Origin: Chloroflexota bacterium
Lineage (GTDB): Bacteria > Chloroflexota > Limnocylindria > Limnocylindrales > CSP1-4
Assembly: GCA_016191395.1 (NCBI GenBank)
Contig: JACPOS010000013.1
Location: 32,072 to 96,071, forward strand
Direction of reading: 5' to 3'
Length of the DNA: 64,000 bases
Of the stretch, positions 25,962-38,151 are shown piece after piece. The notes under the pieces were generated by a model. The model was not told where the DNA came from. It saw only the letters and a program-made list of their open reading frames with translations, and ran no database searches. Positions within the stretch are counted from its first letter, which is position 1, and every line of letters starts with the position of its first letter. A program made the position numbers and the translations under genes.

Positions 25962-26953
25962 GCCTGGACGAAGAACGGCGTCTCGGCCGGCGCGTCGAGG
26001 AGGCTCCGAAGCTCGTCGTCGAGGCGGATGAGCGTGAGCGAGGCGCCCGCCATCTCCAGTGAGGTCGCGTACTCGCCGACCCACACCCGGTGGACCCGGA
26101 TGCCCTCGTTGCCGAGGATCCTGGCAACGCTGCGGTAGAGGATGTACAGCTCTTCCCTGGGCGTGGCCCCGAGCCCGTTCACGAGCACCCCGACCTCGTC
26201 CCCGCGCCGGTACGGCAGGTCGGCAAGGATCGCCGCGGTCAGCTCCCGGGCGATCTCGTCCGCGGTCTCGAGCGGGCCGCGCCGGACACCCGGCTCGCCG
26301 TGGATGCCCATCCCGATCTCCATCTGCCCGACGGGGAGCTCGAAGGTCGGGACGCCCGCAGCCGGGATCGTGCACGGCGAGAGTGCAACGCCCATCGTCC
26401 TGGTCCCGGCCGCCGCCCGTTCCGTCACCGCCACGACCTCGGCGAGGGAGGCGCCGGAAGCCGCCGCCGCGCCGGCGACCTTGTACAGGAAGAAGATCCC
26501 CGCGATCCCGCGCCGGGCGCTTGCCCGCTCGGGCGGTGCCGAGGCGACATCGTCGGCTCCAAGGATCGTGCGGACCTCGATGCCGTCGTCCGCCGCGAGC
26601 TCCGCCGCGAGGTCGAAGTTCAGGCGATCGCCGCCGTAGTTGCCGTACAGGTACAGGACCCCGGCGCCCGACGAGATCGCGCGGGTGACCTCCAGCATGT
26701 CGTCGCTCGAGGGCGAGGCGAAGACGTTGCCGATCGCGGCGCCGTCGATCAGCCCGCGCCCCACGTAGCCCATGAACACCGGCAGGTGGCCGGATCCGCC
26801 GCCGGTGGCGATCCCGACCTTGCCGCCGACGGGCGCGTCCGCCCGGACGATCGCACGCGCCGAAGGTCGTCGGAGCTGGCCCGCGTGCGCGGCAAGGATG
26901 CCGTCGAGCATCTCGTCGACGAAGGGTTCGGGGTCGTTGAGGATCTTCTGCAC
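25958..26953 (-). CDS. dhaK: Dihydroxyacetone kinase subunit K (substrate-binding)
   Basis: 331 residues. The GGGSGHLPVFMGYVGRGLIDGA motif of DAK1 domains is present in parts, and the covalent substrate-binding His is in EIGMGIHGEPG. YGNYGGDRLNF is also conserved. GTG at 26953 (VQKILNDPEPF) chosen over GTG 26959 because a GGGAGG site lies nine bases upstream and the sequence then matches the usual DhaK N-terminus. First gene of dhaKL. Confidence 0.9.
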   Translation of the reverse strand: MQKILNDPEPFVDEMLDGILAAHAGQLRRPSARAIVRADAPVGGKVGIATGGGSGHLPVFMGYVGRGLIDGAAIGNVFASPSSDDMLEVTRAISSGAGVLYLYGNYGGDRLNFDLAAELAADDGIEVRTILGADDVASAPPERASARRGIAGIFFLYKVAGAAAASGASLAEVVAVTERAAAGTRTMGVALSPCTIPAAGVPTFELPVGQMEIGMGIHGEPGVRRGPLETADEIARELTAAILADLPYRRGDEVGVLVNGLGATPREELYILYRSVARILGNEGIRVHRVWVGEYATSLEMAGASLTLIRLDDELRSLLDAPAETPFFVQA

Positions 26954-27038
26954 GGGCACGAACCTCCCGATGGGGCCTGGACGAGTGCTCGAGCGGATCG
27001 GCGATCCGGCCCGCCGGCAGCTACGGCGTGAACCGCGG

Positions 27039-27716
27039 CTACGGAGTGAACCGCAGCGACTTGATGATCTGGTCCTCCTGCGGAACGCCGGCGGTCCCGA
27101 CCACCACGAACTCAACGAGGACGGCCGTGGTGTCGTTGGCCACGAGGTAGACGCTCTCCCCGACCTCGTACGTGCCGCCGCCCGGCTTGTTGGCCTCCAC
27201 CTTGATGTCCCAGTGAACGGCCGGGCCCACCGGCAGCGTGACGTTCTCGGCCACGGGTGGTGTCTTGATGCCCGGTACGGCCGCGAACTGGCTGGTGAAG
27301 CTCGTCGCGAGGACGTCAAGGGTGAGGCCACCCGTCGGGAGCGAGAGCGACACGACCACGTTGCCGACGAGCACGTTGACCGCCAGCGTCACGTTGGGCA
27401 GCTTCTTGAACGCCTCGATCGAGGCAGCCATCTCGGGGTTCGCGGTGACGAACGCGTCCAGCACTGCGGTGCCGGACGGGTCCTTCAGGTCGAACGTCGT
27501 CCAGCCCGCGGGCAGGTCCAGGGCATAGGCCTGCCCGACGAACGGACCGGTGGCCTTCGGGGTGGCCGTCGGGCCTGGCGTCGGCGTGGGTGCGGGCGTC
27601 GGCGCGGCTGCCACCGTTGGCGCGACGGTGATCGCCGGGCTGGGGCTTGGCTGTCCCGTGCCGCACGCGGCCGCGAGCATCCCGACGACGACGATGGACA
27701 CGAGCCGGCGCGCCAT
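27039..27716 (-). CDS. Putative lipoprotein
   Basis: 225 residues. Lipobox-type signal: basic start, hydrophobic stretch, then LAAACGTG with the lipidated Cys near residue 18. A long Pro/Thr/Ala linker (about 22-58) follows, then a beta-rich globular domain (AYALDLPAGWTTFDL onwards) that resembles small PsbP/DUF-type domains of exported proteins. Function unknown; the linker suggests a domain held away from the membrane. Confidence 0.8.
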   Translation of the reverse strand: MARRLVSIVVVGMLAAACGTGQPSPSPAITVAPTVAAAPTPAPTPTPGPTATPKATGPFVGQAYALDLPAGWTTFDLKDPSGTAVLDAFVTANPEMAASIEAFKKLPNVTLAVNVLVGNVVVSLSLPTGGLTLDVLATSFTSQFAAVPGIKTPPVAENVTLPVGPAVHWDIKVEANKPGGGTYEVGESVYLVANDTTAVLVEFVVVGTAGVPQEDQIIKSLRFTP

Positions 27717-27795
27717 GTGGCCCTCCAGTTGGTGGACGCCCCCGCGGCCAGTATGTACTCGGGCGCCCCGCCGCGCGATACCCGGCGATGCTCCG

Positions 27796-28440
27796 TCAGC
27801 GGGCCAGCATTGCCCCGAGCTGGCCCAGGATCCGGGCCGTGGCGCCCCAGACGCGGTGCCCGTCGACCGGGAACGCGCCGAAGCGCAGCGGGAACTCGGC
27901 CTTCGAGGTCCGCACGGTCGTCTCGACGATCTCGATGGGCGCGCCAGGAAGGAAGGCAGCGACGGGTGCCCACACGACCTCGGCCACCTCGTCCTGGGCC
28001 GCGACGACGTGCGGGCGCCGGGCCGCGATCGCGAGGACCGGCGTGACGCGATAGCCCGAGACCGGGATCCAGAACTGCTCCAGCTCGCGCACCACCCTGA
28101 CCTCTGCCGCCACTGCGTCCAGGCCCACCTCCTCGAAGGCCTCCCGCAGCGCCGTGCCGGCCGGGCCGTCGTCCTCCGGCTCGGCGCGGCCACCGGGCAG
28201 CGCCATCTGGCCCGAGTGATGGCCTCCGCGATCCACCCGGCGGATCAGCAGGACGTCAGCCTCCGCCGCGGGGTCGTCGCTCGCCGACGGCGCGATCAGC
28301 ACGAGGACGGCCGACGCGATGGCCGATTCCGGGCCGTACGGCCAGTCGGGGGCGCGCCGCTCGCCCGTGTCGAGGCGTACCGGCAGCAGGGCCTCCGGCG
28401 GCTCGGGCAGGTCCTCCGGCAGGGACCCGAGCCGGGCCAC
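27796..28440 (-). CDS. Nudix hydrolase, CoA pyrophosphatase-like
   Basis: 214 residues. The Nudix box is GRAEPEDDGPAGTALREAFEEVGL (read in parts: G-x5-E-x7-REAFEEVGL), preceded by LLIRRVDRGGHHSGQMALPGG, the UPF0035-type block found in NudL/YeaB CoA pyrophosphatases. The likely role is CoA or nucleotide-derivative hydrolysis in the cytoplasm. GTG start 14 bases after the clpB stop, so it may be the tail gene of the heat-shock block. Confidence 0.85.
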   Translation of the reverse strand: MARLGSLPEDLPEPPEALLPVRLDTGERRAPDWPYGPESAIASAVLVLIAPSASDDPAAEADVLLIRRVDRGGHHSGQMALPGGRAEPEDDGPAGTALREAFEEVGLDAVAAEVRVVRELEQFWIPVSGYRVTPVLAIAARRPHVVAAQDEVAEVVWAPVAAFLPGAPIEIVETTVRTSKAEFPLRFGAFPVDGHRVWGATARILGQLGAMLAR

Positions 28441-28454
28441 CGCGTCGGCGTATC

Positions 28455-31160
<2,706 letters not shown>

Positions 31161-31186
31161 GGTTCGGGTCTCTCGGTTGCGGCGGG

Positions 31187-32293
31187 TCAAGCCCGCGGGT
31201 CGGGTTGGTCGATGAGGTCGGCGAGGGCCGTTGCCGCAGCCTTCGCCTCGTCGGTCAGATCGGTGGGGAGCACGACGCGGACCCGGACGAGCAGGTCGCC
31301 CGTGCCCTCGCCCTTGAAGCGCGGCATGCCCTGGCCCTTGAGCCGGAACGCGCGCCCGTTCTGGGTGCCGTGGGGCACCTTGAGGAGCACGCGGCCCTTG
31401 AGGGTGGAGACGGGAATCTCGCTCCCGAGCAGGGCCTCGCGCAGGGTGATGGGCACCTCACGCTCCAGGTCGTCGGCGCGGCGCGTGAAGACCGAGTGGG
31501 GCTTGAGCTTGGTGACCACGACGAGGTCGCGCCCGCCCGGTCCCTTCCCGGTCAGCTTGATCCGGCTGCCGGTCCCCGCGCCGCGCGGGATGGTCACCTC
31601 CAGCCTGCGGCCGTCGAGCTCCACGATCCGGCTCGTCCCGTGGAAGGACTCCTCCAGCGAGATCTCGGCGGTCACCTCGATCGGCGGCTGGGCCGCGGCG
31701 CCATGGATGCGCGATCGAGCTCCCGCCGTCCCGCCGGCTGCGGAGGCGGACCCGCCGCCGGACATGCCCATTCGGGCGAGCAGCTCGTCGATCGACTCGC
31801 CACCGGACGCCCCGGCGAACCGCTCGGGCTCGCCGGAGGCGGCGCCTTCATCGCCGAACATCATGTGGAAGAAGTCGGAGAAGGCGGCGCCACCCCCCGT
31901 GCCCCCTGCGGACCGGAACTCGAACCGGACGCCGCCGCGCCCCGTGGTGCCGCCCGCGCCACCGCCACCGGCCCGAAAGCCGCCGAAGCCCGAGAACGGG
32001 CTGCCGGGCCCGAACGGGTCTCGCCCGCCGCCGGGCGCGCCGGCGCCGGCGCGCGAGTAGGCCTCCCAGTCCGCTCCGAACTGGTCGTACTTGGCTCGCT
32101 TGCCCGCGTCGGAGAGGACCGCGTTGGCCTCGTTGATCGCCTTGAACCGGCGCTCGGCCGCCTTGTCCCCCGGGTGCTTGTCCGGATGGGACTCGCGGGC
32201 AAGCTTGCGGAAGGCCTTCTTGATGTCGGCCGGGGTCGCGGTCCTCGGCACGCCGAGGGTCTTGTAATAGTCCTGGAACTCCGGGGTGGCCAT
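31187..32293 (-). CDS. DnaJ/CbpA-type co-chaperone without zinc finger
   Basis: 368 residues. J-domain at 1-70 with [20 protein letters not shown] and the HPD tripeptide (SHPDKHPGD). A long Gly/Ala-rich and disordered region (80-215) follows, including a Met/Gly segment, then the C-terminal substrate-binding domains ([15 protein letters not shown], VKIPxG-like [19 protein letters not shown]). No CxxCxGxG zinc repeats, so it is CbpA/type II-like. It lies between lon and clpB, 15-27 bases from each, so it is co-transcribed. Confidence 0.93.
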   Translation of the reverse strand: MATPEFQDYYKTLGVPRTATPADIKKAFRKLARESHPDKHPGDKAAERRFKAINEANAVLSDAGKRAKYDQFGADWEAYSRAGAGAPGGGRDPFGPGSPFSGFGGFRAGGGGAGGTTGRGGVRFEFRSAGGTGGGAAFSDFFHMMFGDEGAASGEPERFAGASGGESIDELLARMGMSGGGSASAAGGTAGARSRIHGAAAQPPIEVTAEISLEESFHGTSRIVELDGRRLEVTIPRGAGTGSRIKLTGKGPGGRDLVVVTKLKPHSVFTRRADDLEREVPITLREALLGSEIPVSTLKGRVLLKVPHGTQNGRAFRLKGQGMPRFKGEGTGDLLVRVRVVLPTDLTDEAKAAATALADLIDQPDPRA

Positions 32294-32308
32294 AGGCGCG
32301 GGTCGCGT

Positions 32309-34783
32309 CTACACGACCACGGTCGGCTGGTCGGGCGGGAAGTTCGGACGTCGGATCGGCGCCTCGGGCGCCGGCTCGCGCCCGGCGTCGGTCTCGCTGA
32401 TCGTGGTCTTGGGCGTCGCCGGCAGCGGCTTCGGCCGGCGACGCAGGGCTGTCTCCAGGACCTGGTCCATGGAGTCCACGAGCACGATCTTGATCTGCTT
32501 GCGGATCTCCTCGGGGATGTCCCGGAGGTCCTTCTCGTTCTTGCGGGGAACGACGGCGAGCCGCGCCCCGGAGAGGTGCGCCGCCAGGATCTTGCTCTTG
32601 AGGCCGCCGATCGGCAGGACCCGCCCGCGGAGGGTGATCTCACCGGTCATCACGAGGTCGCGCCGGACGGGAATGCCCGTGTAGGCGGAGACCATCGCGG
32701 TGGCCATCGTGATCCCGGCGGACGGGCCGTCCTTGGGCGTGGCGCCGGCCGGCACGTGGATGTGCAGGGTCTGCTTCTCGAACGTGTCGCGGCTGATGCC
32801 CAGCTGCGCGGCGTGGGTCCGGATCCAGGAGAGGCCGGCGCGAGCGGACTCGCGCATGACCTCGCCCAGCTGGCCGGTGAGGATGAAGTCCTCCTTGCCG
32901 TCCATCCGGGTGACCTCGATCGCGACGACGTCGCCACCGACCTCGGTGACCACCAGGCCCGTTGCCGAGCCCACCTGGTCTTCCGGCTCCAGCTCGCCGT
33001 ACTCGAACCGCGGCGGCCCCAGGTACTGGAGCAGGCGCTTGACGTCGATGACCGTCTTGGCCTTGCGGCCCTCGGCCACGGTGCGCGCGACCTTGCGCAT
33101 GATGTTCGCGATCTCACGCTCCAGGTTGCGAACGCCGGCCTCGTGGGTATAGGCCTGCACGAGCTCCGTCATGGCCTCGTCGGTGAACTGGATGTGCTTC
33201 GGCTTGAGGCCGTGGTTCTCCATCTGCTTGGGGATGAGGAACCGCTTGCCGATCTCCACCTTCTCGCGCTGGGTGTAGCCCGGGACCTGGATGATCTCCA
33301 TCCGGTCGCGGAGCGCCATCGGGATGGGGTCGATGAGGTTGCCGGTGGCGACGAACAGCACCTTGCTGAGGTCGAACGGCACCTCGAGGTAGTTGTCCTG
33401 GAAGCTGTTGTTCTGCTCGGGGTCCAGGACCTCGAGGAGCGCGGACGACGGGTCGCCCCGGAAGTCCATGCCCACCTTGTCGATCTCGTCGAGCATGAAC
33501 ACGGGGTTGTTGGTCCCGGCCGTCTTGACGTTCTGGATGATCCGGCCCGGCAGCGCGCCGATGTAGGTCCGGCGGTGACCGCGGATCTCGGCCTCGTCAT
33601 GGATGCCGCCGAGGCTCATGCGCACGAACTTGCGGCCCATGGCGCGGGCGATGCTCTTGCCCAGTGACGTCTTGCCGACGCCGGGCGGGCCGACGAGGGC
33701 GAGGATGGGGCTGCGGATCTTCTCCGCGAGGGCGCGGACCGCGAGGTACTCGAGGATGCGCTCCTTGACCTTCTCGAGGCCGTAGTGGTCCTCGTCCAGG
33801 ATCTTGGCCGCCTCCTTGATGTCGTGCAGGTCCTCCGTGGACACGTTCCACGGCAGCCCCACGAGCCAGTCCACGTAGGTGCGGATCACGCCGACCTCCG
33901 GCGAGGCGGACGGGATCCGGCTCATGCGGTCGACTTCCTTGAGCGCGCGGGCCTTGACCTCGTCCGGCATGCCGGCGGCCTCGATCTTGTCGCGCAGCTC
34001 GTTGACGTCCGCCTGCTGCGGGTCCTCCTCACCCAGCTCGCGCTGGATGGCCTTCATCTGCTCGCGGAGGATGTACTCCCGCTGGGTCTTGTCCATCTCC
34101 GACTTGACTTCGGACTGGATGCGGCCCTTGAGCTCGTGGACCTCGATCTGGTGGGCGAGGAACGCGGACGCGATCTTCAGGCGCTCGGCGACGTCGATCG
34201 TCTCCAGCAGCTCCTGGCGCTGCTCGGTGGTCATGTCCGGCGAGTACGCCGTCATGTCCGCGAGGAGGCCGGGCTCGGAGATGTTGCGGGCGGCCACGGC
34301 GGCCTCCGGCGGGACCGGTGCGCCGGCCTGGACGTACTGCTCCACCTGGGCCTGGACGGAGCGCATGAGCGCCTGGACCTCGACGTCCTTCGACGGCTGC
34401 TCCGCGAGCTCCTCGATGCGGGCGCGGATGAACGGCTCGGTCTTCGCGAAGCCGTGCAGCCGCATCCGGGCCTGGCCCTGGATGATCGCGCGCACGGTCC
34501 CGTCCTGGAGCTGGACGACCTGGGCGATCTTGGCGATCGTGCCGATGGCGTACAGCTGGCCGGGCTCGGTGATGTCCTCATGGTCCGCCTGGCGCTGGGT
34601 GACCAGCGCGATGCGGCCGCCCTCGGCCACGGCGGCGTTGAGCGCGGCGACGCTCTTGTCCCGGCCTACCTGGAGCGGGACGATCATCTCGGGGAAGATC
34701 ACGGTCTCCCGAAGCGCGACGAGCGGCAGTTCGGTGATGGTGATCGTGCGCTCGTCGTCCGTCTTGGACGTTCGCTTCGGCAT
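32309..34783 (-). CDS. lon: ATP-dependent protease Lon
   Basis: 824 residues. LonA layout: N-terminal substrate domain (1-320), AAA+ with [20 protein letters not shown] and [12 protein letters not shown], then the protease with catalytic Ser in [13 protein letters not shown] and Lys in [10 protein letters not shown]. The C-terminus is extended with a Pro-rich tail. ATG 34783 has AGGAGA six bases upstream. Degrades misfolded and regulatory proteins. Clusters with hspR, consistent with heat-shock control. Confidence 0.97.
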   Translation of the reverse strand: MPKRTSKTDDERTITITELPLVALRETVIFPEMIVPLQVGRDKSVAALNAAVAEGGRIALVTQRQADHEDITEPGQLYAIGTIAKIAQVVQLQDGTVRAIIQGQARMRLHGFAKTEPFIRARIEELAEQPSKDVEVQALMRSVQAQVEQYVQAGAPVPPEAAVAARNISEPGLLADMTAYSPDMTTEQRQELLETIDVAERLKIASAFLAHQIEVHELKGRIQSEVKSEMDKTQREYILREQMKAIQRELGEEDPQQADVNELRDKIEAAGMPDEVKARALKEVDRMSRIPSASPEVGVIRTYVDWLVGLPWNVSTEDLHDIKEAAKILDEDHYGLEKVKERILEYLAVRALAEKIRSPILALVGPPGVGKTSLGKSIARAMGRKFVRMSLGGIHDEAEIRGHRRTYIGALPGRIIQNVKTAGTNNPVFMLDEIDKVGMDFRGDPSSALLEVLDPEQNNSFQDNYLEVPFDLSKVLFVATGNLIDPIPMALRDRMEIIQVPGYTQREKVEIGKRFLIPKQMENHGLKPKHIQFTDEAMTELVQAYTHEAGVRNLEREIANIMRKVARTVAEGRKAKTVIDVKRLLQYLGPPRFEYGELEPEDQVGSATGLVVTEVGGDVVAIEVTRMDGKEDFILTGQLGEVMRESARAGLSWIRTHAAQLGISRDTFEKQTLHIHVPAGATPKDGPSAGITMATAMVSAYTGIPVRRDLVMTGEITLRGRVLPIGGLKSKILAAHLSGARLAVVPRKNEKDLRDIPEEIRKQIKIVLVDSMDQVLETALRRRPKPLPATPKTTISETDAGREPAPEAPIRRPNFPPDQPTVVV

Positions 34784-34812
34784 CAGGTTCTCCTAGTGGT
34801 TGGTGCGCGGGA

Positions 34813-35181
34813 TCAGGGCTTGGCGGCCGAGGCGGCCGCGGCCCGTTCGCCGGCCGCGACGCGCGAGGCGTCCCGGTCGGTTTCGGCTTCGCTGTACAGG
34901 CGCTCCAGGATCCGCGTCCCGAGGCGTTCCTCGAGCTCGAACAGGATGCGCACGCCGGCGAGGTTGACGCCCAGGTTCTGGGTCAGGTGGCGGATCCACA
35001 TGACCCGGCGAACGTCGTTCTCCGAGTACAGGCGGATGTTGGTCGGCGTTCGCGCCGGGCAGATGAGGCCCTCTTCCTCGTAGATCCGCAGGGTCCGCGG
35101 ATGCACGCTGACGATGCTCGCCGCCACGCTGATCACGTAGACGGGTCGCTCCGGGTCTCGATCTGGCCGGCGGAACGTCAT
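34813..35181 (-). CDS. hspR: MerR-family heat-shock repressor HspR
   Basis: 122 residues. Winged helix-turn-helix of MerR type: VYVISVAASIVSVHPRTLRIYEEEG, followed by RLYSENDVRRVMWIRHLTQ and NLAGVRILFELEERLG. HspR represses dnaK/clpB/hsp20-type operons at HAIR inverted repeats in actinobacteria and other groups. It sits between hsp20 and lon, so it probably controls its own operon. ATG 35181 is used because the residues before it are Pro/Ser-rich and overlap hsp20. Confidence 0.9.
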   Translation of the reverse strand: MTFRRPDRDPERPVYVISVAASIVSVHPRTLRIYEEEGLICPARTPTNIRLYSENDVRRVMWIRHLTQNLGVNLAGVRILFELEERLGTRILERLYSEAETDRDASRVAAGERAAAASAAKP

Positions 35182-35200
35182 CCTGGTGGGGGTACCGGGC

Positions 35201-35698
35201 TCAGGCCTTGAGCTCGGCCGGCTTGTCGCTGGTTCGCTCGGCATTGCCGTCGCTCACGGGCGAGATCTTGATCTGCCGAGGCTTGACCTGCTCGGCCTTG
35301 GGGATCTCGAGCCGGAGGATTCCGTGCTCGAACGTCGCCCTGGCCTTGTCGGCCTCGAGGCCGGTCGGGAGGGTCACCGAGCGGCTGAAGTTGCCGCGCC
35401 GGATCTCCTGGAGGACGTATGCACCCTCCTCGGCGGTCCGCTCGCTCGCGGTCTTGCCGCTGATGGTCACGGTCCCGTTCTCGACGGTGATGTCCACGTC
35501 CTCGGGCTTGATGCCCGGGAGCGCGGCCTCGATCGTCAGCATGTTGGCATCGGTCGTCACGTCGAGCGGCAGGGCGGGCCCATCCGGGCCACCCGACAGC
35601 CAGCGGAGCGGCCGGTAGTCGTCATCGAAGAGGCGGTCCATCGCCTGTCGAAGAGTGAGCATCTCCCCGAAGGGCGAAGGACGGCGCACGATCGTCAT
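35201..35698 (-). CDS. Small heat-shock protein Hsp20/alpha-crystallin
   Basis: 165 residues. Alpha-crystallin domain about 45-140: DVTTDANMLTIEAALPGIKPEDVDITV, TVTISGKT, and the terminal strand GILRLEIPKAEQVKPRQIKI with the IxI-type motif. ATP-independent holdase. ATG 35698 chosen because it opens MTIVRRPSPFGEM and lies about 50 bases after a good promoter. First gene of the heat-shock block. Confidence 0.94.
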   Translation of the reverse strand: MTIVRRPSPFGEMLTLRQAMDRLFDDDYRPLRWLSGGPDGPALPLDVTTDANMLTIEAALPGIKPEDVDITVENGTVTISGKTASERTAEEGAYVLQEIRRGNFSRSVTLPTGLEADKARATFEHGILRLEIPKAEQVKPRQIKISPVSDGNAERTSDKPAELKA

Positions 35699-35754
35699 GG
35701 TTCGCACACCTCCTGGTCCTGTCAGCGTCCGGCATCTCCGCCGGACATGCCTGA

Positions 35755-35784
35755 ATCCTAGAAACCTATCAACGTTGTTGTCAA
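35755..35784 (-). promoter_or_regulatory. Housekeeping-sigma promoter of hsp20-hspR
   Basis: On the minus strand TTGACA (35784-35779), 18 bases, then TAGGAT (35760-35755): perfect -35 and a TAxxxT -10. Predicted start near 35748, about 50 bases before the hsp20 ATG. The -35 is embedded in CTTGACA and the spacer holds the palindrome CAACGTTG. A full HAIR (CTTGAGT-N7-ACTCAAG) or CIRCE element is not present, though CTTGACA resembles one HAIR half. Confidence 0.7.
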
Positions 35785-36161
35785 GACTCCAGCGCATTGC
35801 GATTTCTGCATGCTTGTGCACCGCCGTGCCGCTTGACGGATGCCGTGGTGTACGCGACTGTATCGACCGACGATATAGCCTCCGCGCGCCGAGTCGTGGC
35901 ATTCGTCACGCTCGCCCAGGTACGCCTCACCGTCGTCGAGGGCGCGGGTCTAGACGGGGGCAGGCTGCACGAGGATCCCGCCGGGGCCGCCGTCACGGTC
36001 GCCCTTGCCGCGGATCGGACCAGGTTCGAGAAGTTTCTGCTGGAGCGCCTCCGCCTCGGGGCGCCTCGAACCAGGCCGTTCACGGAGGTCGGCAGCGTGA
36101 CCGTGACCGGCGGACCGGCGCCTGCGCGGCGATCCTGGACCCGGCGCCGCCGCCAGCCGGC

Positions 36162-36443
36162 ATGATTCGGATCCGCGCCACCAATACCGGAGCCGAGCCA
36201 CTCAACGTGGTGGTCTTCGAGCTGGCGAAGCTCACCTGGGCGGAGCTGCAGGCCGCCGTGGCGGTGTTCGACCCGGCCGCGCCGCCCAACGTCACCGTCC
36301 TCGCCTCCCTGGAGCTGCCCGCGGGTGGCTTGAGCACCGGCTACGGCACCTCGCCGGCAGGAACGCTGGGCGTCGCCTGCGCCACGGGCTCCTTCGATGC
36401 GCCCGCGATCACCCTCGCGGGGCCGTTCCCGGTCGGAGGCTAG
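36162..36443 (+). CDS. Small hypothetical protein, possibly the 3' half of a frameshifted gene
   Basis: 93 residues from ATG 36162: beta-rich, starting GMIRIRATNTGAEPLNVVVFEL and ending PFPVGG, which recalls secreted cupredoxin-like or immunoglobulin-like domains. No signal peptide in this reading. An open, coding-like frame lies directly upstream (35797-36120, including FEKFLLERLRLG) in the next frame; one extra base near 36120 would join them. The whole may therefore be a pseudogene, a sequencing error or two separate readings. The TAG stop overlaps the stop of the convergent TrkA gene at CTAG. Confidence 0.4.
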   Translation: MIRIRATNTGAEPLNVVVFELAKLTWAELQAAVAVFDPAAPPNVTVLASLELPAGGLSTGYGTSPAGTLGVACATGSFDAPAITLAGPFPVGG

Positions 36444-37117
36444 ACGGAGGAATCCTCGAGCTGCGTGCCGATCAGCTGCTCGTGGAGCGCGACCTCGCAG
36501 TCCGCCTTGCCGATGGCGATCACCTTGTCGCCCTCGCGCAGGACGGTGTCGGAGCGGAGCGGCGTCGCGACGCCATCTCGCACGACCGCGAAGAGCGAGC
36601 AGCCCTCCGGGATCTGCAGCTCGCCGGGCGACCTGCCCACCGCGGGTGAGTCCGCCTGGAGCTGCGCCTCGATGATCTCGAGCTCGTTCTCGAGCGCCGC
36701 GAGGTGGAGGAGCTCGTGGACGGGGATGTCCTGCTCGATGGACCCGAGGACCATCCGCGTGGGGCTGATGATCTCGTCCACGCCGAGGTGGCGGAAGAGC
36801 TCCTCGTTCTTGGGATTGTTGACCCGCGCGATGGTCCGCGGCACGTCGAAGTGGTGCTTCGCCATCTGGCAGATGACGAGGTTGTCCTCGTCGTCGCCGG
36901 TCACGGCGGCCACGATGTCGGCCCGGTTCGAGCCCGCCTGGCCCAGGTACTTCCCCTCGCAGCCGTCCTGGGCGACCACGATGGAGCCGAGCTCGTCGAC
37001 GATCTGCGCGGCGCGTGCCCTGTCCTTCTCCATGAGGACGACCTCGTGGCCGCTCTCGATCAGCTCCTTGGTGAGGTAATAGCCCACCTTCCCGCCACCG
37101 ACCACCAGCACGAACAT
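36440..37117 (-). CDS. TrkA-type K+ channel/transporter regulatory protein (RCK_N + RCK_C)
   Basis: 225 residues. NAD-binding Rossmann start MFVLVVGGGKVGYYLTKEL with the acidic ribose contact (VVLMEKD), then DIVAAVTGDDEDNLVICQMAK, typical of TrkA_N. A C-terminal RCK_C domain (about 140-220) includes EGCSLFAVVRDG and LREGDKVIAIG. It gates Trk/Ktr potassium uptake by binding nucleotides. Directly after a second, shorter TrkA protein; no membrane Trk subunit in the window. Confidence 0.9.
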   Translation of the reverse strand: MFVLVVGGGKVGYYLTKELIESGHEVVLMEKDRARAAQIVDELGSIVVAQDGCEGKYLGQAGSNRADIVAAVTGDDEDNLVICQMAKHHFDVPRTIARVNNPKNEELFRHLGVDEIISPTRMVLGSIEQDIPVHELLHLAALENELEIIEAQLQADSPAVGRSPGELQIPEGCSLFAVVRDGVATPLRSDTVLREGDKVIAIGKADCEVALHEQLIGTQLEDSSV

Positions 37118-37120
37118 GGC

Positions 37121-37576
37121 TCAGGCCTCCGCGTGAACGTGCGGGACGGGCGCGATGACAGACGGCATGCCCGTGTCGCCCTGGCCCAGGAAGGCGAGGA
37201 TGGCGTCCATCAGCATCGTGGTCCGGCAGACGGTCGCGATGCCCAGCTCCGCGTAGGCGGCCGCTCTGACGGGATCGTTGATCTTGGCCAGGACCTTGCC
37301 GACCGCCAGCTTCTCGACTGCGACCTGCGCGGCCATGACGTTCCGGTTGTCGCCCTCGGTCAGCGCGAGGAAGACGTCGGCGCCCTCCGCACCCGCCCGG
37401 CGCAGGACGTCCTCGTCCGTGCCGTCGCCCCTGAGTGCCTGCCCCTTGAACTCGCCCGACAGGCGGTCGAACGCCCGGGTCGCGAGGTCGAGGATGACGA
37501 CCTCGTGCCCTCCGGCGTCGAAGGCCTCGGCCAGCGCCGCGCCAACGCGGCCGCACCCGACGATGACGAACTTCAC
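37121..37576 (-). CDS. TrkA_N-domain protein (no RCK_C)
   Basis: 151 residues: MKFVIVGCGRVGAALAEAFDAGGHEVVILDL is the Rossmann nucleotide fold, with LRGDGTDEDVLRRAGAEGADVFLALTEGDNRNVMAA. The C-terminal RCK_C domain of full TrkA is missing; it ends in a short hydrophobic and His-containing tail. Three bases before the full-length TrkA, so the two may form a hetero-octameric ring. Overlaps the Usp stop. Confidence 0.88.
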   Translation of the reverse strand: MKFVIVGCGRVGAALAEAFDAGGHEVVILDLATRAFDRLSGEFKGQALRGDGTDEDVLRRAGAEGADVFLALTEGDNRNVMAAQVAVEKLAVGKVLAKINDPVRAAAYAELGIATVCRTTMLMDAILAFLGQGDTGMPSVIAPVPHVHAEA

Positions 37577-38121
37577 CGTAGCTCCTTCCCGTCCACGGTG
37601 GCGGCCACCATCTGGGGGACCTCCGCCGGGATCGGCTCACGGACCACCCACACCTCACAGGGTGCGTGCTTCAGGACGTAGGGAATGGTGCGGCCGATGG
37701 CGAACTCGCCACCAAATCGCTTGCGATATGGCAACCCGACCACCAGCAGGTCCGCCGAGCGCTCGGTCGCCTCGTCGACGAGCGCCGCGCCGACGTCACG
37801 GGCCTGCAGGAGCACCGGCTCCAGACGGGCCTTGAGCGTCTCGGCCGTGAGCTCCGCGTGGTCCAGGATCTGCTGGGCTCCCTCCGACCGTGCGGCAACC
37901 TCCGCGTCGAGGGGCATGGACCAGCCGACCTCCACGACGTGCACCCCGACCAGCTCGCCGTGCGAGGCTCGGCCGAGGTCTGCCGCGAGGTGGACGATGC
38001 GGTCGTCGCAGCTGCCTCCGGCGAGCGCGAGGATGGCGCGCCGGAAGGCGCTCTGATGGGGATCGGACACCTTGGGTTGGGCTGCCTCGCGGTGGTGGGT
38101 TTCCGGCGTCGCGTGCGTCAC
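37573..38121 (-). CDS. Universal stress protein (UspA family)
   Basis: 182 residues, one Usp domain preceded by about 25 polar residues. AILALAGGSCDDRIVHLAADLGR starts the fold, and DLLVVGLPYRKRFGGEFAIGRTIPYVLKHAPCEVWVV contains the ATP loop in an altered form (G-x-P rather than G-x2-G). ATG 38121; the stop overlaps the short TrkA start. Usp domains often bind nucleotides and sit near K+ transport genes, so joint control of ion transport under stress is plausible. Confidence 0.85.
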   Translation of the reverse strand: MTHATPETHHREAAQPKVSDPHQSAFRRAILALAGGSCDDRIVHLAADLGRASHGELVGVHVVEVGWSMPLDAEVAARSEGAQQILDHAELTAETLKARLEPVLLQARDVGAALVDEATERSADLLVVGLPYRKRFGGEFAIGRTIPYVLKHAPCEVWVVREPIPAEVPQMVAATVDGKELR

Positions 38122-38151
38122 GCCGCACCGGCCACGATACCACCGGCACGC

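Noticed and set aside
35755..35784. CIRCE or complete HAIR element before hsp20
   Set aside because: Only one CTTGACA half-match; the partner half is not there.
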